Shown here: one piece after another, positions 39,309 to 52,889 of the stretch
How positions within the stretch are numbered: the first letter of the stretch is position 1
Layout: every line of letters starts with the position of its first letter
From: Arenimonas sp.
GTDB taxonomy: Bacteria; Pseudomonadota; Gammaproteobacteria; Xanthomonadales; Xanthomonadaceae
DNA: 64,000 nucleotides
NCBI RefSeq assembly: GCF_022842045.1
Contig: NZ_JALHQI010000003.1
Location: 1 to 64,000 of the forward strand
Reading direction: 5' to 3'
Program-made: the position numbers and the translations under genes
The notes under the pieces: generated by a model
Told to the model about the DNA's origin: nothing
Database searches by the model: none
Seen by the model: only the letters and a program-made list of their open reading frames with translations

Positions 39309-40933
39309 GATCCCTCCGCATCGCCCTTGCCCAGTTCGACTTCCCCGTGGGTGCGGTGGCCTCGAACACGCAGCGGATCAAGGCGATGCTGGCCGAGGCG
39401 CGCGACGAGCACGGCGCCGACCTGGTGCTGTTCCCGGAGCTGGCGCTGTCGGGCTATCCGCCCGAGGACCTGTTGATGCGGCCGGCCTTCCTGGCCGCGT
39501 GCGAGCGGGCGATCCAGGACATCGCCGCCAGCTGCCGCGGCATCACGGCCGTGGTGGGCTGGCCGCAGACGGCCGGTTCGGTGGTTTACAACGCCGCCAG
39601 CGTGCTGCGCGACGGCCGCATCGACCTGACCTACCGCAAGCGCGAGCTGCCCAACTACGCGGTGTTCGACGAGCGCCGCTACTTTGCGGTGGACCCGGAC
39701 GGCGAGGCCTGCTGCTTCGAGGTCAGGGGCGTGAAGGTCGGGCTGGTGGTGTGCGAGGACCTGTGGTTCGCCGAGCCGATGGCCGAAACCGCGGCGCTGG
39801 GCGCCGAGCTGGTGCTGGTGCCGAACGCCTCGCCCTTCGAGAGCGACAAGACCGCGCAGCGCGACGCGCTGCTGGCCCAGCGCGTGCAGGAGTCCGGCGC
39901 CGGGCTGGCCTACCTCAACCTGGTCGGTGGCCAGGACGAGCTGGTGTTCGACGGCGCCTCCGTGCTGGCCGACGGCGACGGTGGCGTGCACCCGGCCGCC
40001 CGCGCCTTCGGGGACCATTGGCTGGTGGCCGACTTCGACGCCGACAGCCGCCGCTTCACGCGCGTGCTGTGGCCGGAGGAGGAGGACGAGACCCGCGAAT
40101 CGCTCGCTTACCGCGCCATCGTGCGCGGCATCCGCGACTACTGCGGCAAGAACGGCTTCGACCGCGTCTGGCTCGGGCTGTCCGGCGGCATCGATTCCGG
40201 GCTGGTGCTGGCGCTGGCGGTGGATGCGCTCGGCGCCCGCAACGTCGCCGCGGTGCGGCTGCCCTCGCGCTACACCTCGGGCCTGAGCAACGACCTGGCC
40301 GAGGAGCAGGCGCGGCTGCTGGGCGTGCGGCTGGAAACGGTCGCGATCGAAGCGCCGTTCAAGGGCTTCCTCGAGGCGCTGTCGCCGCTGTTCGACGGGC
40401 TCGAGCCGGGCATCGCCGAAGAGAACCTGCAGTCGCGCTGCCGGGGCGCACTGATGATGGCGCTGTCGAACAAGTTTGGCGGGCTGCTGCTCACCACCGG
40501 CAACAAGAGCGAGTACGCCGTCGGCTACGCCACCATCTACGGCGACATGTGCGGCGGCTTCGGGCCCATCAAGGACCTGTACAAGACCGAGGTGCAGGCG
40601 CTGTGCCGCTGGCGCAACGCGCGTTCGCCGGCGATCCCGGAGCAGGTGATCACGCGGCCGCCTTCGGCCGAGCTGCGCGAGAACCAGACCGACCAGGACT
40701 CGCTGCCGCCCTACGAGATGCTCGACGCCATCCTGTTCCGTCATGTCGACCAGGAGATGTCGCTGGGCGAGATCGTCGGCGAGGGCTTCGACCCCGCCAC
40801 GGTCGAGCGCGTGCTGCGGCTGGTGCGCGCCAGCGAATGGAAGCGCCGCCAGTCGGCGCCGGGTCCGAAGCTGTCCAAGCGCGCCTTCGGCCGCGAGCGC
40901 CGCTACCCCATCACCTCGGGCTGGCGCGACTGA
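39305..40933 (+). CDS. nadE: NadE, glutamine-dependent NAD+ synthetase
   Basis: The protein (542 aa) has an N-terminal nitrilase-like glutaminase domain (catalytic E in FPELALSGYPPEDL near 45, K in YRKRELPNYAVFDE near 114, Cys in VVCEDLWFAEP near 150). The C-terminal synthetase domain has the P-loop LGLSGGIDSGLVLALAVD near 293 and TTGNKSEYAVGYATIYGDM. It makes NAD+ from NaAD and glutamine-derived ammonia. ATG 39305 overlaps the acyltransferase stop. The upstream in-frame extension has no family match. Confidence 0.97.
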   Translation: MRSLRIALAQFDFPVGAVASNTQRIKAMLAEARDEHGADLVLFPELALSGYPPEDLLMRPAFLAACERAIQDIAASCRGITAVVGWPQTAGSVVYNAASVLRDGRIDLTYRKRELPNYAVFDERRYFAVDPDGEACCFEVRGVKVGLVVCEDLWFAEPMAETAALGAELVLVPNASPFESDKTAQRDALLAQRVQESGAGLAYLNLVGGQDELVFDGASVLADGDGGVHPAARAFGDHWLVADFDADSRRFTRVLWPEEEDETRESLAYRAIVRGIRDYCGKNGFDRVWLGLSGGIDSGLVLALAVDALGARNVAAVRLPSRYTSGLSNDLAEEQARLLGVRLETVAIEAPFKGFLEALSPLFDGLEPGIAEENLQSRCRGALMMALSNKFGGLLLTTGNKSEYAVGYATIYGDMCGGFGPIKDLYKTEVQALCRWRNARSPAIPEQVITRPPSAELRENQTDQDSLPPYEMLDAILFRHVDQEMSLGEIVGEGFDPATVERVLRLVRASEWKRRQSAPGPKLSKRAFGRERRYPITSGWRD

Positions 40934-40975
40934 GAGATCAGGTCATCGTCGGAAGTACGGGTGGGTGCCTTGTCC

Positions 40976-41109
40976 GGCGCCGGCGCCACCGCGGAAGCGA
41001 AGGTCACTTCCTCCTCCGTGAAGCCTTTTATGTCGGAGGAAGTGACCCTCGCTTTCCCGGTGACGACGGCGCCATACCACTTCCACGCTTTCCCGGTGAC
41101 GACGGCGCC
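40976..41109. repeat. Composite inverted/direct repeat cluster between nadE and bamD
   Basis: Three copies of one module lie in the convergent gap. A 40-bp-scale inverted pair (40976-41018 against 41034-41073) differs at about five positions plus a 3-nt insertion. A 24-bp part of the right arm (41050-41073) is repeated exactly at 41086-41109, a 36-bp period. No coding sequence is evident. It is probably a dispersed intergenic repeat, and not related to the family at 47579. Confidence 0.8.
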
Positions 41110-41128
41110 CGTGCCACAGCGTACCCGC

Positions 41129-41965
41129 TTAGTCGAAGGGGTTGATGCGGCTGATGATGCCGGTGCCCTGCGGCCACTTGTCGCCCTGCGACAGGTAGGC
41201 ATGGTTGGGGTGGTTGGCTTCCAGCACCTTGCGGGCGTCGGCGGCCAGGTCGTCCTGGCCGAGGGCGGCGTAGGACGCGGCCATCAGGGCCAGGGCGTCG
41301 CCATCGTGCTCGCTCTGCGGATAGGTCTGCAGCAGGTACTTGCCGCGGTTGGCGGCGGCCACGTAGGCGCCGCGGCGCAGGTAGTACTGGCCGACGCCCA
41401 CTTCGTGGCGGGCCAGCAGGTTGCGCAGGAACACCATGCGCTGGCGCGCGTCCGGCGCGTAGCGGCTGTTCGGGTAGCGGCGCACCACGTCGGCGAAATC
41501 GTTCAGGCTCTGGGTCGGCGCGCCCAGGTCGCGGGTGGCCAGGTCCTGGCGGGTCAGGCGCAGCAGCGCGCTGGAGCTGCGGTCGAAGTTGATCAGCGCC
41601 TTGAGGTAATAGGCGTAATCGATGTGCGGGTGGGTCGGGTAGGTGCGGATGAAGCGGTTGATCGTGGAGGTGGCCTCCTCGGTCATCGCCAGCTTGTACT
41701 GCACGTACGCCAGTTCCAGCTGGGCCTGCTCGCTGTACTCGCCGAACGGGAAGCGCGCGACCAGGCGCTGGTAGTAGCGGCCGGCGCGGGCGTAGTTGCG
41801 GTTCTCGAGCGCCTCCTTGCCGGTGGCGTACATCTCTTCGACCGGCAGGATCTCGGTCTCGTTGCGCTTGTCGCCGAACCAGCCGCCGATGGTCGAACAC
41901 CCCGCCAGGCCGGTGGCCAGCATCAGGATCATGAGGAAACGCGTCATTCCGTGCAGTCGGGTCAT
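41129..41965 (-). CDS. bamD: BamD, outer-membrane assembly lipoprotein
   Basis: This is an essential BAM-complex lipoprotein (278 aa) with TPRs. The signal peptide ends in the lipobox LAGC, so the mature Cys is at residue 23 from this start. [20 protein letters not shown] begins the TPR array, and [20 protein letters not shown] follows. The ATG at 41947 would give a shorter signal peptide and is equally possible. It diverges from rluD, as in many gammaproteobacteria. Confidence 0.95.
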   Translation of the reverse strand: MTRLHGMTRFLMILMLATGLAGCSTIGGWFGDKRNETEILPVEEMYATGKEALENRNYARAGRYYQRLVARFPFGEYSEQAQLELAYVQYKLAMTEEATSTINRFIRTYPTHPHIDYAYYLKALINFDRSSSALLRLTRQDLATRDLGAPTQSLNDFADVVRRYPNSRYAPDARQRMVFLRNLLARHEVGVGQYYLRRGAYVAAANRGKYLLQTYPQSEHDGDALALMAASYAALGQDDLAADARKVLEANHPNHAYLSQGDKWPQGTGIISRINPFD

Positions 41966-42078
41966 CAGGTTCGGCAGGTCAGGGCGCTGGAGGCAGCGAG
42001 TTCAGGGATAATACCGGAAAGCCCGCTGTCGCCTCCATGAATGCGGCCCCGGGCCCGCCCCGGCCCCACGAGACCCCC

Positions 42079-43085
<1,007 letters not shown>

Positions 43086-43089
<4 letters not shown>

Positions 43090-43841
43090 GCGCCGCCGGC
43101 GCCTGGACCGAGGCCGGCTGGCCGGCGCCGCCCGGCGTCCGCGGCGGCACCAGCCTGCGCGGCGGCGAGGGCGTCTCGCCGCCGCCGTTCGACCGCCTGA
43201 ATCTGGGGCTGCGCTGCGGCGACGATCCCGCGTACGCCCGCGCCAACCGCGAGCGCCTGGCCGGCTGGCTGGGCCTGCCGTCCGCGCCGCATTGGCTGGA
43301 GCAGGTGCATGGCACCACCGTGGTCCGGGTCGACGCGCCGCCGGCGGGTGGGCCCGAGCCGGTGGCTGATGCCGCAGTCACCTCCACGCCCGGCGTCGTG
43401 CTGGCCATCCTGACGGCCGACTGCCTGCCGGTGCTGCTGGCCGCCCGCGACGGAAGCGAGATCGGCGCGGCCCATGCCGGCTGGCGCGGCCTGGCCGCCG
43501 GCGTGCTCGAGGCGACCGTGCGCGCGATGCGGGCGCCGGCGGGCGACATCATCGCCTGGCTGGGACCCGCGGCCGGCCCCCGGGCCTACGAAATCGGCGG
43601 GGAAGTGCGCGAGGCCCTCCTGGCCCACGACCCGGCCGCGGCGGAGGCGTTCACCGCCACCCGTCCCGGCCACTGGCGCGTGGACTTGTACGCGTTGGCG
43701 CGCCAGCGGCTGGCCGCCGTCGGCGTGCACGAGGTGCACGGCGGCGGCGAGTGCACGATCAGCGATCCGGCGCGCTATTTCTCGCACCGCCGCGACGGCC
43801 GCAGCGGGCGGCTGGCGACGCTGGCCTGGCGCGAAGGCTGA
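43086..43841 (+). CDS. pgeF: PgeF (YfiH), multicopper-like peptidoglycan editing factor
   Basis: This laccase-domain (DUF152) protein has 251 aa. Metal ligands are the His in [10 protein letters not shown], the Cys in [12 protein letters not shown] and the His in [13 protein letters not shown]. In E. coli the homologue keeps L-Ser out of the peptidoglycan stem peptide. Polyphenol oxidase activity is also reported for the family. It follows rluD with an ATGA overlap, the conserved rluD-yfiH pair upstream of clpB. Confidence 0.94.
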
Positions 43842-43927
43842 ACCGACGCCGATTTCCTGCCTTCCGGCAGGCTGACGCGGCGCGGCGCCCGTGTCATGTT
43901 CGCGCCACCCCCGCCCGAGACCACCGC

Positions 43928-44884
43928 ATGCGCGCCACCGCCCTCGCCCTAGTCCTTTCCCTGTGCCTGCCGTCCGCCGCCCTCGCGGCCACCGTCGCCG
44001 AGGCCACGGCGTGGCTGGTGGCCAAGGATGCCCGCGCCGCGCCCGCCATCACTGCCTTGCTGAAGGCCCAGCCGCGCAGCGCCGACGTGCACGTGCTGCA
44101 TGCGCGCCTGCTGCTGCAGCAGCGCGAGCCCGAGGATGCCATCGACGCCGCCGAACGCGCCGTTGGACTGGGGCCGGCCCACGCCCAGGCGCACTATTGG
44201 CTCGGCAACGCCCTGGGCCAGCGCATCGGCCAGGTCGGCATGCTTCGGCAGGCGGCGATGGCGCCGAAGCTGCGCGAGGCCTTCGAACGCGCGCTGGAAC
44301 TGGACCCGGATATCCACGAGGCGCGCCTGAACCTGATCGAGTTCTACCTGCAGGCGCCCTCGTTCGCAGGTGGCAGCGTCGACGCCGCGAAGGCGCATGC
44401 GGCCCAGCTGGCCCGCCGCGATCCGCCCCGCGGCCACTACGCCGCCGGCCGCCTGGCCATGCATGCCAAGGACCTGCCGGCAGCGGCCAAGGCCTACGGT
44501 GCCGCCTACCGCGCGCGCCCGGACAGCGCCAATTTCCGGATGGCCGCGGGCACCACGTGGCAGGCCACCCAGCAGTGGGACGCCGCCTTCGCGCTCTACC
44601 AGGCCTGGACAAAGGAGGACCCCGCGGCTGCTGGTGCCCAGTACCAGCTGGGCCGCACCGCGGCGCTTTCCGGCCAGTTCCTGCCCGAGGGCGAGGCCGC
44701 GCTGCGCCGCTACCTGGCGCTGCCGCTGGCGCCGGGGCAACCGCCGCACCACAATGCGTGGTACCGGCTGGGGCAGGTGCAGGCCCACGCGGGCGACAAG
44801 GCCGCGGCGCGCGTGTCCTTCCAGAATGCGCTGAAGGGCGAACCGGGCAACGCCGAATTCAAGGCCGCGCTGTCCGCGCTCTGA
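43928..44884 (+). CDS. Secreted tetratricopeptide-repeat protein
   Basis: The protein (318 aa) has a clear Sec signal peptide ([21 protein letters not shown], cleavage near residue 20) and several degenerate TPRs, for example around [29 protein letters not shown] and [13 protein letters not shown]. It is probably periplasmic and acts in protein-protein contacts. No enzymatic motif was seen. The ATG at 43928 was chosen because it creates the signal peptide. It lies between pgeF and clpB. Confidence 0.83.
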   Translation: MRATALALVLSLCLPSAALAATVAEATAWLVAKDARAAPAITALLKAQPRSADVHVLHARLLLQQREPEDAIDAAERAVGLGPAHAQAHYWLGNALGQRIGQVGMLRQAAMAPKLREAFERALELDPDIHEARLNLIEFYLQAPSFAGGSVDAAKAHAAQLARRDPPRGHYAAGRLAMHAKDLPAAAKAYGAAYRARPDSANFRMAAGTTWQATQQWDAAFALYQAWTKEDPAAAGAQYQLGRTAALSGQFLPEGEAALRRYLALPLAPGQPPHHNAWYRLGQVQAHAGDKAAARVSFQNALKGEPGNAEFKAALSAL

Positions 44885-44903
44885 ACCGTCCGGCCGCACT
44901 TCG

Positions 44904-44932
44904 CTTGAAAGCCCGGCGCCGGGGCGCCATTT
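44904..44932 (+). promoter_or_regulatory. Heat-shock (sigma-32) promoter of clpB
   Basis: CTTGAAA (44904-44910), a 14-nt spacer and CGCCATTT (44925-44932) match the RpoH consensus CTTGAAA/CCCCATNT with one mismatch, about 50 nt upstream of the clpB start. Confidence 0.75.
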
Positions 44933-44984
44933 GCTTGGCATACGGGCGGCACCCCGCCGCCCCGGACTCCCGAGGGGCTCCCCG

Positions 44985-47567
<2,583 letters not shown>

Positions 47568-47578
47568 CCTGCTTCACC

Positions 47579-47642
47579 TGTAGGAGGGACTTCAGTCCCG
47601 AAGCTCTTCGCGAAGGGCTTCGGGACTGAAGTCCCTCCTACA
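47579..47642. repeat. Dispersed palindromic repeat, copy 2 (perfect 26-bp arms)
   Basis: The arms 47579-47604 and 47617-47642 are perfectly complementary over 26 bp. The 12-nt loop is itself a small CTTCGCGAAG palindrome. Each arm contains the nested imperfect palindrome GGGACTTCAGTCCC. It lies between clpB and the photolyase gene and could also end clpB transcription. It is the same family as 13427-13486 and 49213-49229. Confidence 0.93.
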
Positions 47643-47675
47643 AAGGGTTCACGGCGATGCGGGCAGGCTGTCGCC

Positions 47676-49202
47676 ATGCCGATCCACCTCGTCTGGTTCA
47701 AGCGCGACCTGCGCACGCACGACCACGCGCCGCTGTGCGCCGCGGCGGCGCGCGGGCCGGTGTTGCCGCTCTACGTGGCCGAACCGGGCTACTGGGCGCA
47801 GCCCGACGCTAGTGGGCGGCAGTGGGCCGCCACGGCCGAAGCGCTGCACGAACTGCGCGACGACCTCGCCCGCCTCGGGCAGCCCTTGGTCGTGCGCACC
47901 GGCGACGTCGTTGGTGTGCTCGAACAGCTGCACCGCCGGTACCGCCTCGCCGGCCTGTGGTCGCACGAGGAAACCGGCAACGACTGGACCTTCGCGCGCG
48001 ACCGCCGCGTCGGCGCCTGGGCGCGCGCGAACGGCATCCCCTGGGAGGAAACCCCGAGCGGCGGCGTCCAGCGCCGGCTCCGCAGCCGCAACGGCTGGGC
48101 GTCCGAGTGGGAGAGAAGGATGGCGCCCGCGCCGTTGGCCGAACCTGCACTCACGCCGGTCCCCGGCATCGAACCCGGACCCATTCCCGCGGGCGAAGCG
48201 TTGGGCATCGCGCCCGATCCCTGTCCCGGCCGCCAGCGCGGTGGCCGCCGTCGCGGCGAGCGCGCGCTGCAAACTTTCCTTGCCGGTCGCGGCGCCGGCT
48301 ACATGCGCGGCATGAGCAGTCCGGTCAGCGCCGAAACCCGCTGCTCGCGCTTCTCGCTGGCGCTGGCCACCGGCGCCCTGTCGCTGCGCGAGGTGGTCCA
48401 TGCGGTGCGTGGCGCCAGGGCCGAAGGCAGCCCGGTGCCGGCGCGCGACCTCGCCTCGCTCGAGAAGCGCCTGCACTGGCACTGCCACTTCATCCAGAAG
48501 CTCGAGAGCGAGCCCGCCATCGAGTTCCGCAACGTGCACCGCGGCTTCGACGGCCTGCGCGAACAGGACTTCAATCGCGACTGGTTCGGCGCCTGGCAGC
48601 GCGCGGAAACCGGCTGGCCGTTCGTGGACGCCTGCCTGCGCTCGCTGCAGCAGACCGGCTGGATCAACTTCCGCGCGCGGGCGATGCTGGTCTCGATCAG
48701 CAGCTACCACCTGTGGCTGCACTGGCCCGAGCCGGCGCGCCAGCTGGCGCGCTGGTTCACCGACTACGAGCCCGGCATCCACTATCCGCAGGTGCAGATG
48801 CAGGCCGGCGTCACCGGCATCAACATCCCGCGCATGTACAACCCGGTAAAGCAGTCGCAGGACCAGGACCCGCAGGGTGCCTTCATCCGCCGCTGGCTGC
48901 CCGAACTCGAGGCCGTGCCGGACGCCTGGATCCACACTCCCTGGCGGATGGGCACGGCGCAGCAGCGCGCCGCCGGCCTGCGCCTGGGCGAGACCTATCC
49001 GCAGCCCGTCCGCGACCACGAGCAGGCCGCGCGCGAGGCACGCGCCAAGCTCACCGCCTGGAAGCGTGCCCACGTGGCCCGCGAGGAGAGCCTGCGGGTC
49101 TTCGAGAAACACGGCAGCCGAAAGCGCCAGCCCGCGCGCGGCTGCACGAAGGGCACGGCGTCCAAGGCGCCGTTACCTGCGGAGCAAGGCGACCTGTTCT
49201 AG
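47676..49202 (+). CDS. Photolyase/cryptochrome family flavoprotein
   Basis: The protein has 508 aa. The N-terminal photolyase alpha/beta domain begins [17 protein letters not shown]. The C-terminal FAD-binding domain includes [45 protein letters not shown] and FIRRWLPEL. Residues about 376-394 read [19 protein letters not shown], where classical class I CPD photolyases have a GTxxD-type segment, so lesion type and antenna are uncertain. It may repair UV photoproducts or be a cryptochrome-like sensor. The start follows a repeat by 33 nt. Confidence 0.87.
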   Translation: MPIHLVWFKRDLRTHDHAPLCAAAARGPVLPLYVAEPGYWAQPDASGRQWAATAEALHELRDDLARLGQPLVVRTGDVVGVLEQLHRRYRLAGLWSHEETGNDWTFARDRRVGAWARANGIPWEETPSGGVQRRLRSRNGWASEWERRMAPAPLAEPALTPVPGIEPGPIPAGEALGIAPDPCPGRQRGGRRRGERALQTFLAGRGAGYMRGMSSPVSAETRCSRFSLALATGALSLREVVHAVRGARAEGSPVPARDLASLEKRLHWHCHFIQKLESEPAIEFRNVHRGFDGLREQDFNRDWFGAWQRAETGWPFVDACLRSLQQTGWINFRARAMLVSISSYHLWLHWPEPARQLARWFTDYEPGIHYPQVQMQAGVTGINIPRMYNPVKQSQDQDPQGAFIRRWLPELEAVPDAWIHTPWRMGTAQQRAAGLRLGETYPQPVRDHEQAAREARAKLTAWKRAHVAREESLRVFEKHGSRKRQPARGCTKGTASKAPLPAEQGDLF

Positions 49203-49212
49203 CCGTCGCCCC

Positions 49213-49229
49213 TGTAGGAGGGACTTCAG
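49213..49229. repeat. Dispersed palindromic repeat, partial copy 3
   Basis: TGTAGGAGGGACTTCAG is identical to the first 17 nt of the arm at 47579. The opposite arm is missing. It lies between the convergent photolyase and ybaL-like genes and supplies the stop codon of the latter (49226-49228). Confidence 0.8.
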
Positions 49230-50917
49230 GCGCGCTGGTGGCGGAAGGGCGGGGCGGAGAGCGCCATCTCGGCCATGCTGTGGGCAAGTTCCTTCTCGGC
49301 CAGCACCGCGCCGTCGGCGCCGTGCTTGAGCAGGTGCTTCACTTCGGCATCGCTGTGCGCGCGGGCCAGGATGGTCAGGCCGGGATTGAGCGCGCGCAGG
49401 CGGGCCACCACCTCGCCGGCTTCCAGCGCCTGCGGGATCGCCAGCACCACCAGCAGGGCCTTGGCCGGCGAGGCCTCGTCCAGCACGCGATGGCTGGCCG
49501 CGTTGCCGCGGATGGCCGGGAAGCCGGCATCGCGCGCGTGCTGCACCAGGTCGGCGTCGTCGTCGATCACCACCAGCGGCACCGCGCGTTCACGCAGCAG
49601 TTTGGCGATTTCGCCGCCGACGCGTCCGAAGCCGACCAGGATCGCGTGGCCGCCGGTGGGCAGCGGCGGCCCGGGGTGGGGCGCGGGAGCCGGCGCCGGC
49701 GCCTCGCCGTCGGCGATCGCCGCGGCGCGGCGCGCCTCGAGCCTGTCCAGTGCGGCGAAGATCAGCGGATTGGCGATGATCGAGAGCAGCGCGCCGGCCA
49801 GCACCAGGTCGCGGCCTTCCTGGGGCAGGATCGCCAGCGACACGCCCAGCCCGGCCAGGATGAAGGAGAACTCGCCGATCTGCGCCAGGCTGGCCGAGAT
49901 CGTCAGCGCGGTGCCGTTGGGGTGGCCGAAGGCGCGCACGATCAGGTAGGCCGCCAGCGACTTGCCGACGGTGATGATCAGGAAGGTGGCCAGCACCGGC
50001 AGCGGCTGCGACACAAGGATGCTCGGGTCGAACAGCATGCCCACCGACACGAAGAACAGCACCGCGAACGCATCGCGCAGCGGCAGCGAATCCGACGCAG
50101 CCTTGTGGCTCAGGTCGCCGTTGAGCAGCATGCCGGCGAAGAAGGCGCCCAGCGCGAACGACACGCCGAACAGCTTGGCCGAGCCGAAGGCCACGCCCAG
50201 GGCGATCGCCAGCACGCTCAGCGTGAACAGCTCGCGCGAGCCGAAGCCCGCCACCCGCTCCAGCAGCCACGGGATCGCGCGCTTGCCCACCAGCAGCATC
50301 AGCGCCACGAAGGCGCCGACCTTGAGCAGGGTCCAGCCCAGCGAGGCCATCACGGGGCCCAGCGCCAGCGTGCCGTCGTTCGCACCTTCGCCCAGGGATG
50401 CGGCCAGCGCCGGCAGCAGCACCAGGGCCACCACCATCACCAGGTCCTCGACGATCAGCCAGCCCACCGCAATGCGGCCGCGCCGGGTCTCGAGCAGGCG
50501 CCGGTCCTCCATCGCCCGCAGCAGCACCACCGTGCTGGCCACCGACAGCGCCAGGCCGAACACGATGCCCTGCAGCGTCGGCCAGCCCAGGAACCACGCC
50601 AGGGCCCAGCCCAAGGCCGTAGCCACCGTGATCTGGGCGATCGCGCCCGGGATGGCGATCGCCTTCACCTCCATCAGGTCCTCGACCGAGAAGTGCAGGC
50701 CGACGCCGAACATCAGCAGGATCACGCCGATTTCCGACAGCTCCATCGCCAGGTCCGGGTCAGCCACGAAGCCGGGCGTGAACGGTCCCACCAGGATGCC
50801 CGCCACCAGGTAGCCCACGATCGGCGACAAGCGCAGCCGGTGCGCCAGGCTTCCGAGCACGAACGCCAGCACCAGGCCGACGGCGAGCAGGGCGATCAGG
50901 GGGGTGTCATGGGGCAT
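49226..50917 (-). CDS. ybaL: YbaL-like Kef-type cation:proton antiporter with TrkA-N domain
   Basis: The protein has 563 aa. An N-terminal CPA2 antiporter domain with about twelve helices has SPIVGYLVAGILVGPFTPGF near 30 and IGVILLMFGVGLHFS near 63. A linker leads to a Rossmann TrkA-N domain (about 425-545) with AILVGFGRVGGEIAKLL. It probably exchanges K+ or another cation for H+ under redox or nucleotide control. The C-terminus RHQRA and its stop codon fall at the start of a palindromic repeat. Confidence 0.92.
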   Translation of the reverse strand: MPHDTPLIALLAVGLVLAFVLGSLAHRLRLSPIVGYLVAGILVGPFTPGFVADPDLAMELSEIGVILLMFGVGLHFSVEDLMEVKAIAIPGAIAQITVATALGWALAWFLGWPTLQGIVFGLALSVASTVVLLRAMEDRRLLETRRGRIAVGWLIVEDLVMVVALVLLPALAASLGEGANDGTLALGPVMASLGWTLLKVGAFVALMLLVGKRAIPWLLERVAGFGSRELFTLSVLAIALGVAFGSAKLFGVSFALGAFFAGMLLNGDLSHKAASDSLPLRDAFAVLFFVSVGMLFDPSILVSQPLPVLATFLIITVGKSLAAYLIVRAFGHPNGTALTISASLAQIGEFSFILAGLGVSLAILPQEGRDLVLAGALLSIIANPLIFAALDRLEARRAAAIADGEAPAPAPAPHPGPPLPTGGHAILVGFGRVGGEIAKLLRERAVPLVVIDDDADLVQHARDAGFPAIRGNAASHRVLDEASPAKALLVVLAIPQALEAGEVVARLRALNPGLTILARAHSDAEVKHLLKHGADGAVLAEKELAHSMAEMALSAPPFRHQRA

Positions 50918-51001
50918 GGGCGCTCCTCGGGGGTGGGGCGTCCGGGTCGGGGGACGCCGGACCGCCTGATAGACTACGCGACCCTTGCTTCAGCCGACGT
51001 C

Positions 51002-52870
51002 ATGATCGCCTTCCGCAACTTCGCCCTCCGCCGCGGCGAACGCCTCCTGCTTTCCCAAGTGGACCTCAGCCTGCACGCCGGCTGGCGCATCGGCGTCATC
51101 GGCCGCAACGGCTGCGGCAAGTCCAGCCTGTTCGCGGCGATCATGGGCGAGGTGGACGCCGACCACGGCGACATCGACCTGCCGGGCAAGGTGCGCATCG
51201 CCAGCGTGGCGCAGGAAACCCCGTCGCTGCCCGACGCCGCGATTGATTTCGTGCTCTCGGGCGACACCGAGGTGCACGCCATCCTGCAGGCCGAGGCCGC
51301 CGCGATGGCCGCCGAGGACTGGGACGCCGTGGCCAACGCGCACCAGCGCCTGGCCGAGATCAACGGCTACGACGCCACCGCCCGCGCCGGCAAGCTGCTG
51401 CACGGCCTGGGCTTCCCGGCCGACACCCATTCGCGGGCGGTGTCCTCGTTCTCAGGCGGCTGGCGCGTGCGCCTGAACCTGGCGCGGGCGCTGATGATGC
51501 CCTCCGACCTGCTGCTGCTGGACGAACCCACCAACCACCTCGACCTCGACGCGGTGCTGTGGCTGGAGGCCTGGCTGCTCAAGTACCCGGGCACGCTGCT
51601 GATGATCTCGCACGACCGCGAGTTCCTCGATGGCGTCAGCACCCACACCCTGCACCTGCATGAAGGCAAGGCCAAGCTCTACGCCGGCGACTACACCAGC
51701 TTCGAGCGCCAGCGCGCCGAGCACCTGCGCCAGCAGCAGATCGCGCACGACAAGGAACAGGCCGAGCGCGCCCACCTGCAGAGCTTCATCGACCGCTTCA
51801 AGGCCAAGGCCAGCAAGGCCAGGCAGGCCCAGAGCCGCATGAAGCGCCTGGCCAAGCTGGCGGGCACCGAGGCGGTGCGCGCCGAGCGTTCGTTCCGCAT
51901 CGTCTTCGCCGAGCCCGCCCGCCTGCCGCATTCGCTGATCCGCTTGAACCACGTTGACGCCGGCTACGCGACTCCCACGGGAGCCACGAAGATCCTCGCG
52001 GACATTGGCTTCGGGCTCGAGGCCGGCGACCGCGTGGGCCTGCTCGGGCCCAACGGCGCCGGCAAGTCCACGCTGGTGAAGACGCTGGTGGGCGAGCTGC
52101 CGCTGCTGGCCGGCGAGCGCGTCGCCCACCCCGACCTGCGCATCGGCTACTTCGCCCAGCACACCGTGGAAAGCCTGCACGAGGGCCAGAGCCCGCTGTG
52201 GCACCTGAAAGAGCTGGCGCCCAACGCCGGCGAACAAGTGCTGCGTAATTACCTGGGCCGCTGGAACTTCGTCGGCGACCGGGCGTTCGAGAACATCGAC
52301 GGCTTCTCCGGCGGCGAGCGCGCGCGCCTGGCGCTGGCCCTGATCGCCTACCTCGAGCCGAACGTGCTGCTGCTCGACGAACCCACCAACCACCTCGACC
52401 TCGACATGCGCGAGGCCCTGGCCGAGGCGTTGAGCGATTTCCCCGGCGCCATCGTGCTGGTCTCGCACGACCGCCACCTGATCGGCCTGGTCTGCGAAAC
52501 CTTCTGGCGCGTGGCCGACGGCAAGGTCGAGGAGTTCAACGGCGACCTCGACGAGTACGCCGCCTGGCTGCGCAGCCGGAACAACGAGCCGCGCGCCGCC
52601 AAGCCGGCCGCGGTCGCCAAGCCGGCGCCGCCGCCGAAGCCGGTGCGCAGCAAGCAGGAAGCCGACGCGGCCGCGAAGCGACTCAAGCAGGTCGAGGCGC
52701 GCATCGCCGTGCTGCAGGCCGAGCTCGACAAGCTGGAGTCGCAGTTGGCCGACCCGGCGATCTACGGCAACGACGGCGGCATCGAGGTCGCGCAGCTGGC
52801 GCAGCGCCAGGGCGAACTGGCCAAGGAAAAGGACCAGCTCGAGTCCGAGTGGCTCGAACTGGCGGAGTGA
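51002..52870 (+). CDS. yheS: ABC-F family ATPase (YheS-like)
   Basis: This is a soluble tandem ABC protein (622 aa) without membrane domains. Walker A motifs are GRNGCGKSSL (about 37) and GPNGAGKSTL (about 346). The signature motifs are FSGGWRVRLNL and FSGGERARLAL, and both sites have the DEPTNHLD motif typical of ABC-F. A linker of charged helices lies at about 235-290. The C-terminal domain is a coiled coil (about 535-622). Members act on ribosomes. The open frame extends 3 kb upstream, but only ATG 51002 gives the family start. Confidence 0.95.
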   Translation: MIAFRNFALRRGERLLLSQVDLSLHAGWRIGVIGRNGCGKSSLFAAIMGEVDADHGDIDLPGKVRIASVAQETPSLPDAAIDFVLSGDTEVHAILQAEAAAMAAEDWDAVANAHQRLAEINGYDATARAGKLLHGLGFPADTHSRAVSSFSGGWRVRLNLARALMMPSDLLLLDEPTNHLDLDAVLWLEAWLLKYPGTLLMISHDREFLDGVSTHTLHLHEGKAKLYAGDYTSFERQRAEHLRQQQIAHDKEQAERAHLQSFIDRFKAKASKARQAQSRMKRLAKLAGTEAVRAERSFRIVFAEPARLPHSLIRLNHVDAGYATPTGATKILADIGFGLEAGDRVGLLGPNGAGKSTLVKTLVGELPLLAGERVAHPDLRIGYFAQHTVESLHEGQSPLWHLKELAPNAGEQVLRNYLGRWNFVGDRAFENIDGFSGGERARLALALIAYLEPNVLLLDEPTNHLDLDMREALAEALSDFPGAIVLVSHDRHLIGLVCETFWRVADGKVEEFNGDLDEYAAWLRSRNNEPRAAKPAAVAKPAPPPKPVRSKQEADAAAKRLKQVEARIAVLQAELDKLESQLADPAIYGNDGGIEVAQLAQRQGELAKEKDQLESEWLELAE

Positions 52871-52889
52871 GGCCCGCCCCGCGCCCGCG

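Noticed and set aside
41050..41109. 24-bp direct repeats with a 36-bp period, considered as a CRISPR array
   Set aside because: Only two direct copies with a 12-bp interval, far shorter than a spacer, no cas genes nearby, and a third copy is inverted.
47822..51001. Open reading frame continuous for about 3 kb upstream of the YheS start, making a 1682-codon frame
   Set aside because: It runs across the photolyase gene in another frame and antisense to the ybaL-like gene, has no domain, and is Arg/Ala/Gln-rich as expected from high GC. The YheS family start at 51002 is clear.
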